DNA from: Lotus japonicus
Lineage: Eukaryota > Streptophyta > Magnoliopsida > Fabales > Fabaceae
Length of the DNA: 64,000 nucleotides
Assembly: GCF_012489685.1 (NCBI RefSeq)
Contig: NC_080043.1
Location: forward strand, 44,903,127 to 44,967,126
Direction of reading: 5' to 3'
The translations under genes were made by a program, and so were the position numbers. Below, piece after piece: positions 46,590-57,660 of this stretch (the first letter of the stretch is position 1; each line of letters begins with the position of its first letter). The notes beneath the pieces are model-generated. The model searched no databases. It worked only from the letters and a program-made list of their open reading frames with translations, and was not told the DNA's origin.

Positions 46590-47793
46590 TGTAAGATCAA
46601 GTTTTGATCGAGTAGTACAACTCTATGTTTTGATGATTACAAGTTAACATTTTAGTATGAACAATTATGGTACTCTAATGTGTTTTTCTGAGTGTGCTAT
46701 TTACAGGCTCTGACCTCAATTGAATCTCACACAAATCAGAAGCACTGTGCTTAAAGAGTGACCCAAGCAACACTTTCGCAACATCTATGTTCACTCTGAA
46801 CAGTATAAATGCTTCAGAAGATCTGAAGTCTTACAAGGTATTGACTCAGTCACTTGAAGTTCTGAAGATCTAGACGTTCTGACAACCAAGAAACTCTGAA
46901 GGTTTAGATGTTCTGATGGTGTAGAAGACTCTGAAGATCCAGAAGCTGAAAAGTGTAAACTCTGATGTCCAGAAGCAAGATGAATCTGAAGACCATGTAC
47001 TTCCCTCTAAGTTCAGAATCAGAAGATACAACGGTAAGAGGATCTATGCTTCCCTCTGACTCTGATCAACGAGCTTCACAAATTCCAACATGAAGCTTTC
47101 CCCCGATCAGAAGTCTACTAGGTTTAAAGGTCAAGTCACTATCCAAGTACAAAAGCAAATGTACTATCCTGACGACCTACCTAACATTCTCAGCCACAGC
47201 AGAAGCTGGAATTTCCAGAACTGCCCTCCAACGGTAGCATTTCCATGCAGCGTTCAAACCCTAATCCTTGGAGTATAAATAGAGGCTGAAGATTGAAAGA
47301 AGCGGCTAGAAGCACTTACACACGCGCAAGAAATATTAAAACCTTCTAAGCTTTCTTTCATCTGAATTTCATTGTGTTTACTACAAGTTTTTTAGAAGCA
47401 TTTTCTTTGTAAACAAGAACCTCATATACAATTGTATAGTTGCCTTTAGGAGATCAAGGTTGATCGGATCCTAGAGAAGACTAAGAGAGTGAATCTTAGT
47501 GTGAGCTAAGTCAGTGTAATTGTTAGTCACTTGTAGGTTTCAAGTGCAGTTTTAACATTTGCCTGATTAGTGGATTGCCTTCATTCTAAGAAGGAAGAAA
47601 TCACCTTAACGGGTGGACTGGATTAGCTTGAGGGATTTATCAAGTGAACCAGGATAAAATTCTTGTGTGCTTTTCTATCTCTTATCTTAAGCACTTTGTT
47701 CTCGAAAGATTTGTTAAAATCTTTAAGGTGGAAGTTTTATTCTGAAAACGTTATTAAACCCCCCCCCCCCTTCTACCGTTTTTCATACCTTCA
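46590..47793 (+). repeat. Sirevirus 3' LTR, 1204 bp, full length
   Basis: It runs from TGTAAGATCAAGTTTTGATC to CATACCTTCA. TATA at 47274-47281. A C run (about 47758-47770) near the end is longer than in the other copies. The next bases (caaaa) would be the TSD, but the partner is lost. Confidence 0.93.
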
Positions 47794-48460
47794 CAAAACA
47801 CTTCTTGAAATCATCCAACAACTTATTTTCTTCTTCACTAGGATAAATCTTCTCACTCTCATAAGTTCTATGTGGAAGAGGGAGATATATTTCTTGTTTG
47901 TTGTCCTCATCATTAGAATTAGCATCAGAAGCAACATCGACTTCAAACTCATTAACATCACCAGAACCATTAGTGCTAGCATCAAGATGAGTATCAACAC
48001 AAGGATTAACTTCATCATCAATCTTTGCATCAGCTTCATGTTGCAATGTGGGAGCGTGTGCAACTAGCTCGTTAACTGGAGCTTGTAAATTCGCTGTATC
48101 TTGCAGGTGTTGATTAGCATTTGCATTGATATTTGCAGACATTTGGTTCAACATGTCTTGAATTTCTTGCAATATGGAAGGTTCCTCGTGTCGAGGTTGT
48201 TGAAACTGGGCTTGGTTTGCTTCATATTGCTTTGAAAGGTCTTCCAAAAATTGGGGTGGATCATTCCAAGGTTGATGGAATTCCTCTTGTGAATGATGTG
48301 GATCATGAAAAGGATATTTAAATTCGTCTTGCAGGTAGTAGCATGGTGGTGCATAAATAGGCTGTTGGAATTGCCCTTGTGGATGATAGCAAGGTGGGTC
48401 ATACCAAATATTTTCAAAATCCTTTTGTGGATAACATTGAGGTGATTCAAACTGTAGTTA
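47794..48460 (-). pseudogene. Athila-like gag-region fragment, cut by the plus-strand Sirevirus
   Basis: On the minus strand one frame runs from about 48455 to 47794. The first part is Pro/Gln/Tyr/His-rich and imperfectly repeated (PPCYHPQGQFQQPIYAPP, FHDPHHSQEEFHQPWNDPP). Then comes a helical Gln-rich part (LSKQYEANQAQFQQPRHEEP), an acidic part, and LPLPHRTYESEKIYPSEEEN ending DDFKKCF, where the Sirevirus LTR starts. A TAA just upstream (about 48457) closes the frame. The Athila assignment rests on the adjacent PBS/LTR and the general look of the region; exact family is uncertain. The typical gag core is missing, so the copy was probably already defective. Confidence 0.6.
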
Positions 48461-49120
48461 ATGGCTCTTGAGCAACATTTGTGTAACAGAAAATTGTATC
48501 TCGTCGAGTTTGGCTTCTAGCTCATCAAGTTTAGCTTTCATCACTGCAAAAGCTTCACAAACCAACACTTGTTTCCGTTAACTTTTTTATTACACCACAA
48601 CAAAAAAAAAAACAAAAAACGTTAGAGGAAAAATAAAAAAAAAAACAAAAAAAAATCACGTTAGTAACAAAAAAAAATAGAGTTCAACGTTAAAAAGTAA
48701 AAAAAAAAATAAGAAAGAAAAAAAAAACCAAAAAAAAATTGAACGGACCTGAAACAATAAAAGGAAAAAAAGGTTAGTAAAAAAAATCTTGTAATAATAA
48801 TAAGAATAATAATAATGAAGGGAAAGAAGATAGAAAAGATAGCAAAATAAAATAAAAGAGAGAAAAGATAGAGAAATAAGAAAGAGACAGTGATTAAAAA
48901 TAAAAGATAGGAAAGAGAATTAGAAGATATGAGATAGAGATAAAAGATATGGGATAGATATATAAGATATAGATACAAAATAAAAACACAAGCTACAATC
49001 TAATAAATCAAATCAAATCTAATCTAATAGTATATACGGTCTTTTTTTTGTTTTTTTTTTCAATAGAAACAAAAATTAATAGAATGAAAAATACTCTATA
49101 AACAATCAATAATCACCGAA
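48461..49120 (-). other. Athila-like untranslated leader, extremely T-rich on the element strand
   Basis: The plus strand shows long A-rich runs (48590-48980) with gaaaag/aagata purine blocks; no credible ORF in either direction. It lies between the PBS and the gag fragment. Confidence 0.65.
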
Positions 49121-49139
49121 GTCCCCGGCAACGGCGCCA
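49121..49139 (-). other. Primer-binding site, tRNA-Asp
   Basis: The minus strand reads TGGCGCCGTTGCCGGGGAC, complementary to the 3' end of tRNA-Asp, the primer used by Athila elements. It starts three bases after the LTR end. Confidence 0.85.
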
Positions 49140-49142
49140 ATT

Positions 49143-50388
49143 TGACGAACGCACTGTCGCGAGTGCGTGCCAAAGTGTTCTGCTTTGAATGCAGTACAAG
49201 GTGTTGAACACCAGGATCGATCTCACAAGGACTCGGTGAAGTATTAATTGATAATAGAGTAAAACAAAGCAAATAAAAGGCGGTTTGATTGATTTGATTG
49301 TAAAGTAACAAACAAAACTTAAACGAGATTTAATCAGATAAAAGAAAGTGTTAGTCATCGGATGATAACATTCAAGTGCAACAAACCTTCATTGGTTACA
49401 AAAGATTAATTCTTCCTTATTGTTTCCCTTATTCGTGAGAGTTGATTAACTAAGCGAAAATCAATTCACAGTTTCCTAAACTAAGCGATAAAGAAACAGT
49501 TACGATCTAACATGAACTAAGCGAACATGCATCAACTCTTATTTCTAAAACTACGGAATTAAGCAAACCCTAGATCAGAAATAGAGATGAAGAGAATTAA
49601 TAAAGAAGAAATTTGCATTAAGAACAGAACCTCAAGTTTGCAAACACAAGAATATTAAAAATCCTAAGACAAACTATGGAGTTTAGCAACTCATACTAGA
49701 AAAGATGGAGAGAGATATTAGGAGAAGGTGGAGGAGGTGATGGTGAGATGTGGTGAGGTGGTGAGGTCTAAAAAAATCCTAAACTCACTTATTTATACTA
49801 ATAAATAAACTTGTTCATCAAGTAACAATCTTTGTTATCTAAATCTTTTCTAAATCTTCACAAAATCGGGCCCACATAAAGGAGTAAGCTGCTGAACAAT
49901 CAGGCATTCGCGGGTCCCACAAGAAGTCTGAATCTTCAATTGAGGTAAACATGAGAGTTGTAGCTCTTTAAGTCAGCTTCGCGGGCCTTCAATCGGATCC
50001 TAATTCAGAGTTCTGTAGCCCAAGATATGATCATTTTTGCACAGACTATGCCAGATTCGCAGGATTAGCGACAGCAACTTTGCAAGGCCATTTTTACCAT
50101 GTTAGAGGCTTGTTCTTCAATTGTTCTGAACATGAAAGTTGTAGGGCTTCGAGTTAGCTTTCCAACGACATATTATGGGCCTTATTTCGATATTGCTAGC
50201 TCCATATTCAATCTGTTCTAGCAAAACAGTCACAGAAACTAAAAGTGTAGAATTAAGCTATTTTCCATGAATAATCCAAATAAACACTAATGGTCAAAAT
50301 ATGGCTAAGTTATAACAATTAAGCACAAAAATGTATATAATGAAGCTTAGAAAGACACACGTAAAGTGCATCAATTATGCGCTTATCA
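49143..50388 (-). repeat. Athila-like 5' LTR, 1246 bp
   Basis: In element sense it begins TGATAAGCGCATAATTGATG (at 50388) and ends GTGCGTTCGTCA (at 49143), next to the PBS. It interrupts the plant-transposon ORF at 50389. The other LTR is not in the window. Confidence 0.82.
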
Positions 50389-50849
50389 GACGTCAAGGTC
50401 GGGAATCTCAGTTGCTCTCATATCGCCGAGAAAGGCGTTGGACAACATGAAGTCGATGAGGGAAGGTGGAGCAGACGCTTCGTCCTGGGGTGCGATTTGT
50501 TCGCCGGTGATAGCTTGGTTGGTTTCAGCACTGGGGGAGTAAAAGATTGGCGACGGTTGGGAGTTTGCGCCTTCGTCCCGGGGGCTCACCGGTCGTGCGA
50601 AAGATACTCCAGCTGGGTCCGCCTCGATTGGGTCAGGGGAAAGAATTGTTTGGGGAGAATTTTCAGGACGATCTTGACCAGCGGAAACCCCCTCTGGACA
50701 AGGTGGGAACTCAGCACCGCCCAAGGGCCTCGGCATCTCTTCGCCCGACAGGTGTGGGGCGGACGCTTCATCAGCTGAAGGGTTCTCGCCTTTCCTTTTC
50801 TCCTTCTTCTCCAAGTGTGGGGCGGACGGTTCTCCAGCCGGAGGATTAT
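50389..50849 (-). pseudogene. Plant gypsy-type transposon ORF, downstream part
   Basis: This continues, in frame, the ORF interrupted by family C: GDN before the insertion is followed by PPAGEPSAPHLEKKEKRKGE after it. The stretch is a Pro/Glu/Ser/Ala-rich, probably disordered linker with a repeated SAPHL motif (GEPSAPHLEKK, DEASAPHLSGEE). It runs open to IPDLDV, where the Athila-like LTR begins. The rest is not in the window. Confidence 0.75.
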
Positions 50850-53151
50850 TGTAACACCTGTATTCGATTAATTAATAATCGGGTAAATTATAAATTTTAG
50901 TCAGGAGAAATTAATATTAGAATAGTATTAATTTTAATAGTATGTAATTAATTAAGAGGGTTTAGTTTTGTGATGGTAATAGTATTAATGGAATTATAAT
51001 ATATTGAAAATAGGGTTAAGGTGGAAAAAGGGTAGGATGGAGATTTAAAAAGGAAAAAAAAAGGGTTTGGGAAAAAAGGAAAGAAAGAAGGCCCGTGCGT
51101 GTGAGAGGTAGCAGGAGGAGAAGGAGAGAAAGAGTAGTGTGTGCGTGAAACCTCAGAAAGGGAGGGAGAACGGTTCCGTTTCAAAGATTTTGATCAGGGA
51201 ACTCGGAGCTGCACTCAATCCAAAGGTAAGGGTGGGGTTTTGAGTTTCTAATGGGATTTTGGTGAATGATATGTGGATTTGGGGATGTATAATTGTTGTT
51301 GTTAATGATGCTCTGGAAATTTGAAATTGAATCCAATGATTTTGGGGATTCTGGGTGATTGAATGGGGGAGGAAAAATCTGGAATTGGGGTTCACAGATT
51401 CTGGATTGAAATCCTGGACTAAATTTCTGGTTTTAATTTCTGGTTTGCCATGGTTTTCTGTTTTGAATTTCTGTTTTGAGTTTCTGTCTTGAATTTACGA
51501 TTGTTGTACCTGTGGTCTGGTTGATGGGATTCATGATACATGGATTCTGTGATGCTATCAATGTATGCAATGATTCATAGGAAACTTTGCTAAATGGCTA
51601 GGTACTATATGATTTATGCACAGATTTGATGATGCTGTGCTGCTGTCCAAAATTTTCTGGGCTGCACAGTACACTTCGAGACCTGTTTTCGCCCAGTTAG
51701 AGTGCTCAACTGAAGATGTGATCAACTAAGAAATTGTAGGACTTTAAGTTAGCTTTCTAGGCATATAAAATACATGATTTTTGGTTCAGTAACGAATTCA
51801 GGAGACCGCTTTTAGTGGCTGGTGTTCCTGCTGTTTTTCCAGATTACGGAAATTCTGATTGTTTTGAGGGCTGGACAGTACACTTCGAGACCTGTTTTCG
51901 CCCAGTTAGAGTGCTCAAATGAAGATGTGATCAACTAAGAAATTGTAGGACTTTAAGTTAGCTTTCTAGGCATATAAAATACATGATTTTTGGTTCAGTA
52001 ACGAATTCATGAGACCGCTTTTAGTGGCTGGTGTTCCTGCTGTTTTTCCAGATTACGGAAATTCTGATTGTTTTGAAAATATAATTAGATTTAGCTTACA
52101 TGTTGTATGAAAGTTAATGTCTTTATGTGCCATGTATTAGCTATGAGGATTATGCATGTGGCTGAACACCTTTAGCATGAAATCCATAATTTATTTACCA
52201 TATGTGATAGCTTCTTCCATGATTGCATGCTTAAGTGAGTTGTTTCATTGATATGTTGCCAAAATTGCCTAAGATGTCAGGGTAATTGTATAGTTGATAA
52301 AAATGCATGTGTGCTGAATTGTGTTGTTTTAAGCGATGTTAGTGATGTAGTGATATAGGCGCAATGCCTCATGTTGAAGTGATGATTATGAGATGTATAC
52401 GTCCTTTTGAGTCGCATAGCATCTGCATACTCTGTGATGGCCTGTATTGGCGATTTGTGATGAAGGCTTATGCCTTGTGCCTCCAATAATTGGCAATTAG
52501 TGATGAGGGCTGAAGCCCTGTTGGTACCACATACATATGCATAGTCATTGTTGTGTTCGAATTGTATCCGAGTTGATGATGTTATTTGTGACTGTTTTTA
52601 GTAACTGAGCTATGTAAATGTAAAAGGAAATGGTGTGGCCTTAATCTAGCATATTGATTTTCATTCTCCTATTTATGTTACTCGATATCTCACCCCTTCT
52701 GTTTGAATGTTACCCTTGTCGGTAACGTGCAGGTAACCAGGAGGAGTAGTCTATAGCTTTTAGTTCGAGTTGGAGTCCTTGCTCTGATACGTAGCACTCG
52801 GGGGGGAAATGGACGCTTGTTTTCCTTTCTGTTATAATTTGAATTAAGTTGTTATTTGAGAAGTTGTTTCTGTTTTAAGTTGTGGGCAAGATACTATGTT
52901 TTCTTTAAGTTTTAAAGACATTGGATTCGCTGCATAACTATTTGTCAAAGTGAACTAGTTCAATGACTAATTAACTGTCACAAGAGCATTAAAGTTTATT
53001 TATGAGTTCATCTCAAAGTTTATGTGCTATGTATCTGTTACAGGAGCATTATGATAATGTTTTAAGTGATTATGTAATGCCTCATGAGTGTTAAACTTTT
53101 TATCACTCTGATATTTGCAATACATATACTGTTTAGAATTGGGGTGTTACA
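50850..53151 (+). repeat. Family-C 5' LTR, 2302 bp
   Basis: It starts TGTAACACCTGTATTCG and ends TTGGGGTGTTACA. Two 209-bp tandem units start at 51666 and 51875. Three small hairpins lie at 52357-52369 (aggc/gcct), 52463-52476 (aaggc/gcctt, inside an outer tattgg/ccaata pair at 52445-52488) and 52506-52519 (agggct/agccct). Confidence 0.95.
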
Positions 53152-53155
53152 TTAG

Positions 53156-53167
53156 TGGTATCAGAGC
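53156..53167 (+). other. Family-C primer-binding site, tRNA-iMet
   Basis: TGGTATCAGAGC lies four bases after the LTR end. Confidence 0.94.
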
Positions 53168-53262
53168 AGGTCGGTCCGTCCGGCCAAGTTAACGAGTCGT
53201 AGTTGTCTAACAATCGAGTATTGTTATTTCATTTTAACTGATTTTTGTATTGTAGTGATAAG

Positions 53263-54402
53263 ATGGCTGGAAGGAATGATGCTGCGATTGCTGCTGCTTT
53301 GCAAGCGATGGCTCAGGCTATGCAGAACCAGCCGAATGCTGACGAGAATGCTGGATCTCGTAGTTTGGCGACCTTCCAAAGAGAGAATCCACCGGTGTTC
53401 ACGGGTAAGCATGATCCAGATGGAGCATTGGAGTGGTTGAAGGAGATTGAGAGGATTTTCCGTGTGATGGATTGCACCCCAGCTCAAAAGGTTCGGTATG
53501 TCACTCATATGCTAACAGTCGAAGCTGATGACTGGTGGCTGGAAATGCGCGACAAATTGGAAGCTGCAGGCGAGGGAATTACTTGGGATGTGTTTCGTAG
53601 GGAGTTCCTGAGGAAGTACTATCGTGAAGATGTTCGGGGTAAGAAAGAGATTGAGTTCCTCGAGCTGAAACAAGGGAATCGGTCAGTGACAGAATATGCT
53701 GCGAAGTTCGTTGAGTTGGCTAAGTTCTACCCACATTTCAATGGAGAAGGTGCTGAATTTTCTAAGTGCATCAAGTTTGAGAATGGATTGCGCTCTGACA
53801 TCAAGAAGGCTGTTGGATATCAGAAGATTCGTGTCTTCTCTGATTTGGTTGATAGTTGCAGAATCTTTGAAGAAGATAGCAATGCTCATCACAAAGTTGT
53901 TACCGATAAGAGAGGCAAGAGTCAACAGAACCGCGGCAAGCCTTATGATGCGGGAAAGGGTAAACAGAGAATTTCTCCATGTCAGAGGACTAGTGGGGGA
54001 GACGCTCCTGCTAAGATTGTGTGTTTCAAATGTGGGCAGCCTGGTCACAGGAGCAATGCGTGCACTACTGCTGAGGTGAAGAGGTGTTTCCGTTGTGGTA
54101 AGGCGGGACATGCAGTTTCTGAGTGCAGGCATAAGGAAGCTGTCTGTTTCAATTGTGGTGAAGAAGGACATATAAGTACTCAGTGTCAGAAACCAAAGAA
54201 AGCGCTTGGTAGCAAGGTGTTCGCTTTGGCTGGGACTCAGACACCTAGTGAGGACCGACTTATCAGAGGTACATGTTTCATTAATAGTACGCCATTAATC
54301 ACTATTATTGATACCGGTGCTACTCATTGTTTTATTGCCGCTGCTTGTGTTGAAAGATTGGGTCTGGGGTTGTCTTCTATGAATGGGGAAATGGTCGTCT
54401 AG
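53263..54402 (+). pseudogene. Family-C gag and protease N-terminal part
   Basis: The start is taken at ATG 53263 (MAGRNDAAIAAALQAM); an upstream ATG at 53245 would add six residues. The gag domain runs LKEIERIFRVMDCTPAQKV to VTEYAAKFVELAKFYPHF (about 53430-53740). Three CCHC knuckles follow: CFKCGQPGHRSNAC, CFRCGKAGHAVSEC, CFNCGEEGHISTQC (about 54020-54190). The aspartic protease active site is IIDTGATHCFI (about 54303). A TAG at 54400-54402 ends the frame inside the protease and the same frame continues in pol, so this is a point nonsense mutation, not a natural boundary. Confidence 0.95.
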
Positions 54403-57324
54403 GTCCCAGCTAAGGGATCGGTGACTACTTCTCGTGTGTGTTTGAGTTGTCCCTTGTCGATCTTCGACAGAGACTTTGTTGTTGATTTGATTTGTTTACC
54501 GTTAAGCGGTCTAGATGTGATCTTGGGTATGAATTGGTTAGAGTATAACTACGTTCATATCAATTGTTATAACAAATCCTTGAGGTTTTCTACTGCGGAA
54601 GAGGAAGAAGATGGCTTGATGACTGGTAAACAGCTAAGGCAATTGATGCAAGACGAAGCGCAGATGTTCTCGTTGTTGGCGTCGTTATCTATCGAGAATC
54701 AAGCTATAATTGATGAGTTGCAAGTGGTGCGAGAATTTCCTGAGGTATTTCCTGATGAAATTCCTGATATACCGCCAGAAAGAGAAGTTGAGTTTACAAT
54801 TGATCTTGTACCTGGTACCAGACCTGTATCCATGTCACCGTACAGGATGTCTGCATCTGAATTGTCCGAACTGAAGAAGCAATTAGAGGAGTTGCTTGAG
54901 AAAAAGTTTATAAGACCAAGTGTATCACCGTGGGGAGCTCCAGTATTGTTAGTAAAGAAGAAAGACGGAAGTATGAGACTTTGTGTTGATTACAGACAGC
55001 TGAATAAAGTGACGATTAAGAACAAGTATCCGCTTCCGAGAATTGATGACTTGATGGATCAATTAGTGGGTGCAAGAGTGTTTTCTAAGATTGATTTGAG
55101 GTCAGGATATCATCAGATTAGAGTGAAAGGAGATGATATTCAGAAGACCGCGTTCAGAACTCGGTATGGGCATTACGAGTATTCGGTGATGCCTTTTGGT
55201 GTTACTAATGCGCCAGGAGTATTCATGGAGTACATGAACCGTATTTTTCATACATATTTGGATCGGTTTGTGGTAGTATTCATTGATGACATTCTGATTT
55301 TCTCTAAATCGGAAAATGAACATGAAGACCACCTAAGGGTTGTGTTGCAAGTTTTGAAAGATAAGAAGTTGTATGCGAAGTTGTCCAAGTGTGAATTCTG
55401 GTTGCAAGAGGTTAGTTTTCTTGGTCATGTCATTTCCGGTAGTGGCATTGCCGTAGATCCTTCTAAGGTAGATGCTGTGTTGCAATGGGAGGCTCCAAAG
55501 TCAGCTACTGAGATTAGAAGCTTCTCGGGATTAGCCGGTTATTATAGGCGGTTTATCGAAGGTTTTTCTAAGTTGGCACTTCCGTTGACTAGGCTTACTT
55601 GTAAGGGCAAGGCTTTTGTCTGGGATGTTCGATGTGAGGAAAGTTTCACTGAATTGAAGAAGAGGTTGACGTCGGCTCCGGTGTTGACTTTGCCTAATCC
55701 AGGAGAGCCTTTTGTGGTATATTGTGATGCTTGTTTAATGGGTTTAGGTGGTGTACTCATGCAAAATGGTAAAGTGGTTGCTTATGCGTCGAGACAGTTA
55801 AGAACTCATGAGAAGAATTATCCCACACATGATTTAGAATTGGCTGCAGTTGTTTTTGTGCTGAAAATTTGGAGACACTACCTTTATGGTTCCAGATTTG
55901 AAGTGTTTAGTGACCATAAGAGTTTGAAGTATCTTTTTGATCAGAAGGAGTTGAACATGAGACAGCGAAGATGGTTGGAATTACTGAAAGATTTTGATTT
56001 CGGTTTGAATTATCATCCAGGCAAAGCTAATGTTGTGGCTGATGCTTTAAGCCGAAAGACCTTGCATATGTCGGCAATGATGGTTAAAGAGTTGGAATTG
56101 ATTGAGAAGTTCCGAGACTTGAGTTTGGTTTGCGAAGTGACACCGCAAAGTGTTATGTTGGGAATGTTAAAAGTTAATAATGAATTTCTCGACAATATCA
56201 AAGAGGCTCAGAAGCTGGATGTGAAGTTGGTAGATAGGATGATGGGAGTTAATCAGTCGGAGAATGATGAATTCAAGTTAGATACGCAAGGCGTGTTGAG
56301 ACTCCGAGGTCGGATTTGCGTTCCCGAGGATGAAGAAATTAAGAAAATGATTCTTGAAGAAAGTCATAGAAGTCGTTTGAGCATACATCCGGGAGCTACT
56401 AAGATGTATCAGGACTTGAAAGGCTTGTTTTGGTGGCCTGGTATGAAACGTGATGTGGCACAGTTTGTCTATGCTTGTTTGACTTGCCAGAAGTCGAAGA
56501 TTGAGCATCAGAAACCTGCAGGGTTGATGCAACCGTTAGAAGTCCCAGAATGGAAATGGGATAGCATTTCGATGGACTTCGTGACGGGATTACCGAATAC
56601 CTCGAGAGGACATGATTCGATTTGGGTGATTGTTGATAGGCTTACAAAGTCGGCACACTTTATTCCTATTAACATCACATATCCAGTTCCCAAGTTGGCG
56701 GAAATCTATACTAAGGTAATTGTGAAATTACATGGTGTTCCTTTGTGTATTGTGTCAGATAGAGATCCGAGGTTTACTTCTGATTTTTGGAAGAGTTTGC
56801 AAGAAGCGTTGGGATCTAAGTTGAGGTTGAGTTCGGCGTATCATCCGCAGACAGATGGTCAGACCGAGAGGACGATCCAGTCTCTAGAGGATTTGTTAAG
56901 AGCATGTGTTCTTGAGCAGGGAGGTTCGTGGGATACTTATCTTCCGTTGATTGAGTTCACTTATAACAATAGTTACCATTCTAGTATCGGGATGGCCCCT
57001 TTTGAGGCGTTGTATGGTCGGAGGTGTAGGACTCCGTTGTGTTGGCATGAATCAGGTGAAAGTGTAGTACTTGGACCTGAGATTGTTCGAGAGACTACTG
57101 AGAAGGTAAGGTTAGTTCGAGAAAAGATGAAAGCTGCTCAAAGTCGACAGAAAAGTTACCATGACAAAAGGCGGAAAGATTTGGAATTCCAAGCCGGTGA
57201 CCATGTGTTTTTGAGAGTCACACCTGTGACAGGTGTTGGCCGAGCTCTGAAGTCTAAGAAGCTCACTCCTCGTTTTATTGGTCCGTATCAGATATCGGAT
57301 AGAGTTGGAAAAGTTGCTTACTGA
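54403..57324 (+). pseudogene. Family-C pol: protease end, RT, RNase H, integrase
   Basis: Same frame as gag. The protease ends near [13 protein letters not shown] (about 54835-55310) has [40 protein letters not shown] and an intact FIDD active site. RNase H (about 55715-55960) has [13 protein letters not shown] and [11 protein letters not shown]. Integrase has the HHCC zinc region ([16 protein letters not shown]; about 56390-56490) and the D,D,E core ([41 protein letters not shown]; about 56565-56900). All catalytic residues I can check are present. A TGA at 57322-57324 (in the position of Arg in VAY-R-VALPPN) truncates it before the chromodomain. Confidence 0.95.
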
Positions 57325-57648
57325 GTGGCGTTACCGCCAAATCTTGCTAACTTGCACGATGTGTTTCATGTATCACAACTCCGGAAATATATACCCGATC
57401 CATCACATGTGATTCGGATGGATGATGTGCAAGTGCGGGACAATCTCACAGTGGAGACGATGCCTGTACGTATTGCAAATCGTGAGTTGAAGAATCTGCG
57501 AGGAAGGGAAATTGCATTGGTGAAAGTCGTCTGGTTAGGAGCTGCTGGAGAAAGCATGACCTGGGAGTTAGAGAGTAAGATGCGAGACTCCTATCCCGAG
57601 TTGTTTGCACCAGGTAAACTTTTATTTTCGAGGACGAAAATACTCTAA
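57325..57648 (+). pseudogene. Family-C integrase C-terminus and chromodomain
   Basis: This is the in-frame continuation after the TGA: VALPPNLANLHDVFHVSQLR (GPY/F-type tail), then a chromodomain-like fold (REIALVKVVWLGAAGESMTW ELESKMRDSYPELF). Chromodomains in this group steer integration to heterochromatin (established for chromoviruses), which fits insertion into older transposons here. The ORF ends at 57648, shortly before the polypurine tract. Confidence 0.9.
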
Positions 57649-57660
57649 GTCGGGGAGAGT

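Larger units (their letters stand above)
8691..47793 (+). mobile_element. Plus-strand Sirevirus carrying a 27.5 kb nested insertion
   Basis: The order is truncated 5' LTR, iMet PBS, gag, protease, integrase, RT, RNase H, env-like ORF, antisense ORF, multiple polypurine tracts and full 3' LTR. Without the family-A insertion (15174-42722) and one TSD copy, the element is about 11.5 kb. The retained 5' LTR and the 3' LTR look about 97% identical, so they belong to one element that is clearly older than family B. The 3' LTR ends inside the gag of an Athila-like element (47794 on). The left TSD is lost with the missing U3. Confidence 0.93.

Noticed and set aside
47663..48067. Plus-strand ORF of 134 codons across the Sirevirus/Athila-like boundary
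   Set aside because: It starts in an LTR and runs antisense through the gag-like fragment.
50377..50778. Plus-strand ORF of 133 codons near the Athila-like LTR edge
   Set aside because: It overlaps the minus-strand transposon ORF, which continues in frame across the family-C insertion and is better supported.
53683..54171. Minus-strand ORF of 162 codons over family-C gag
   Set aside because: It is antisense to a clear gag with zinc knuckles and has no promoter-like sequence or domain.
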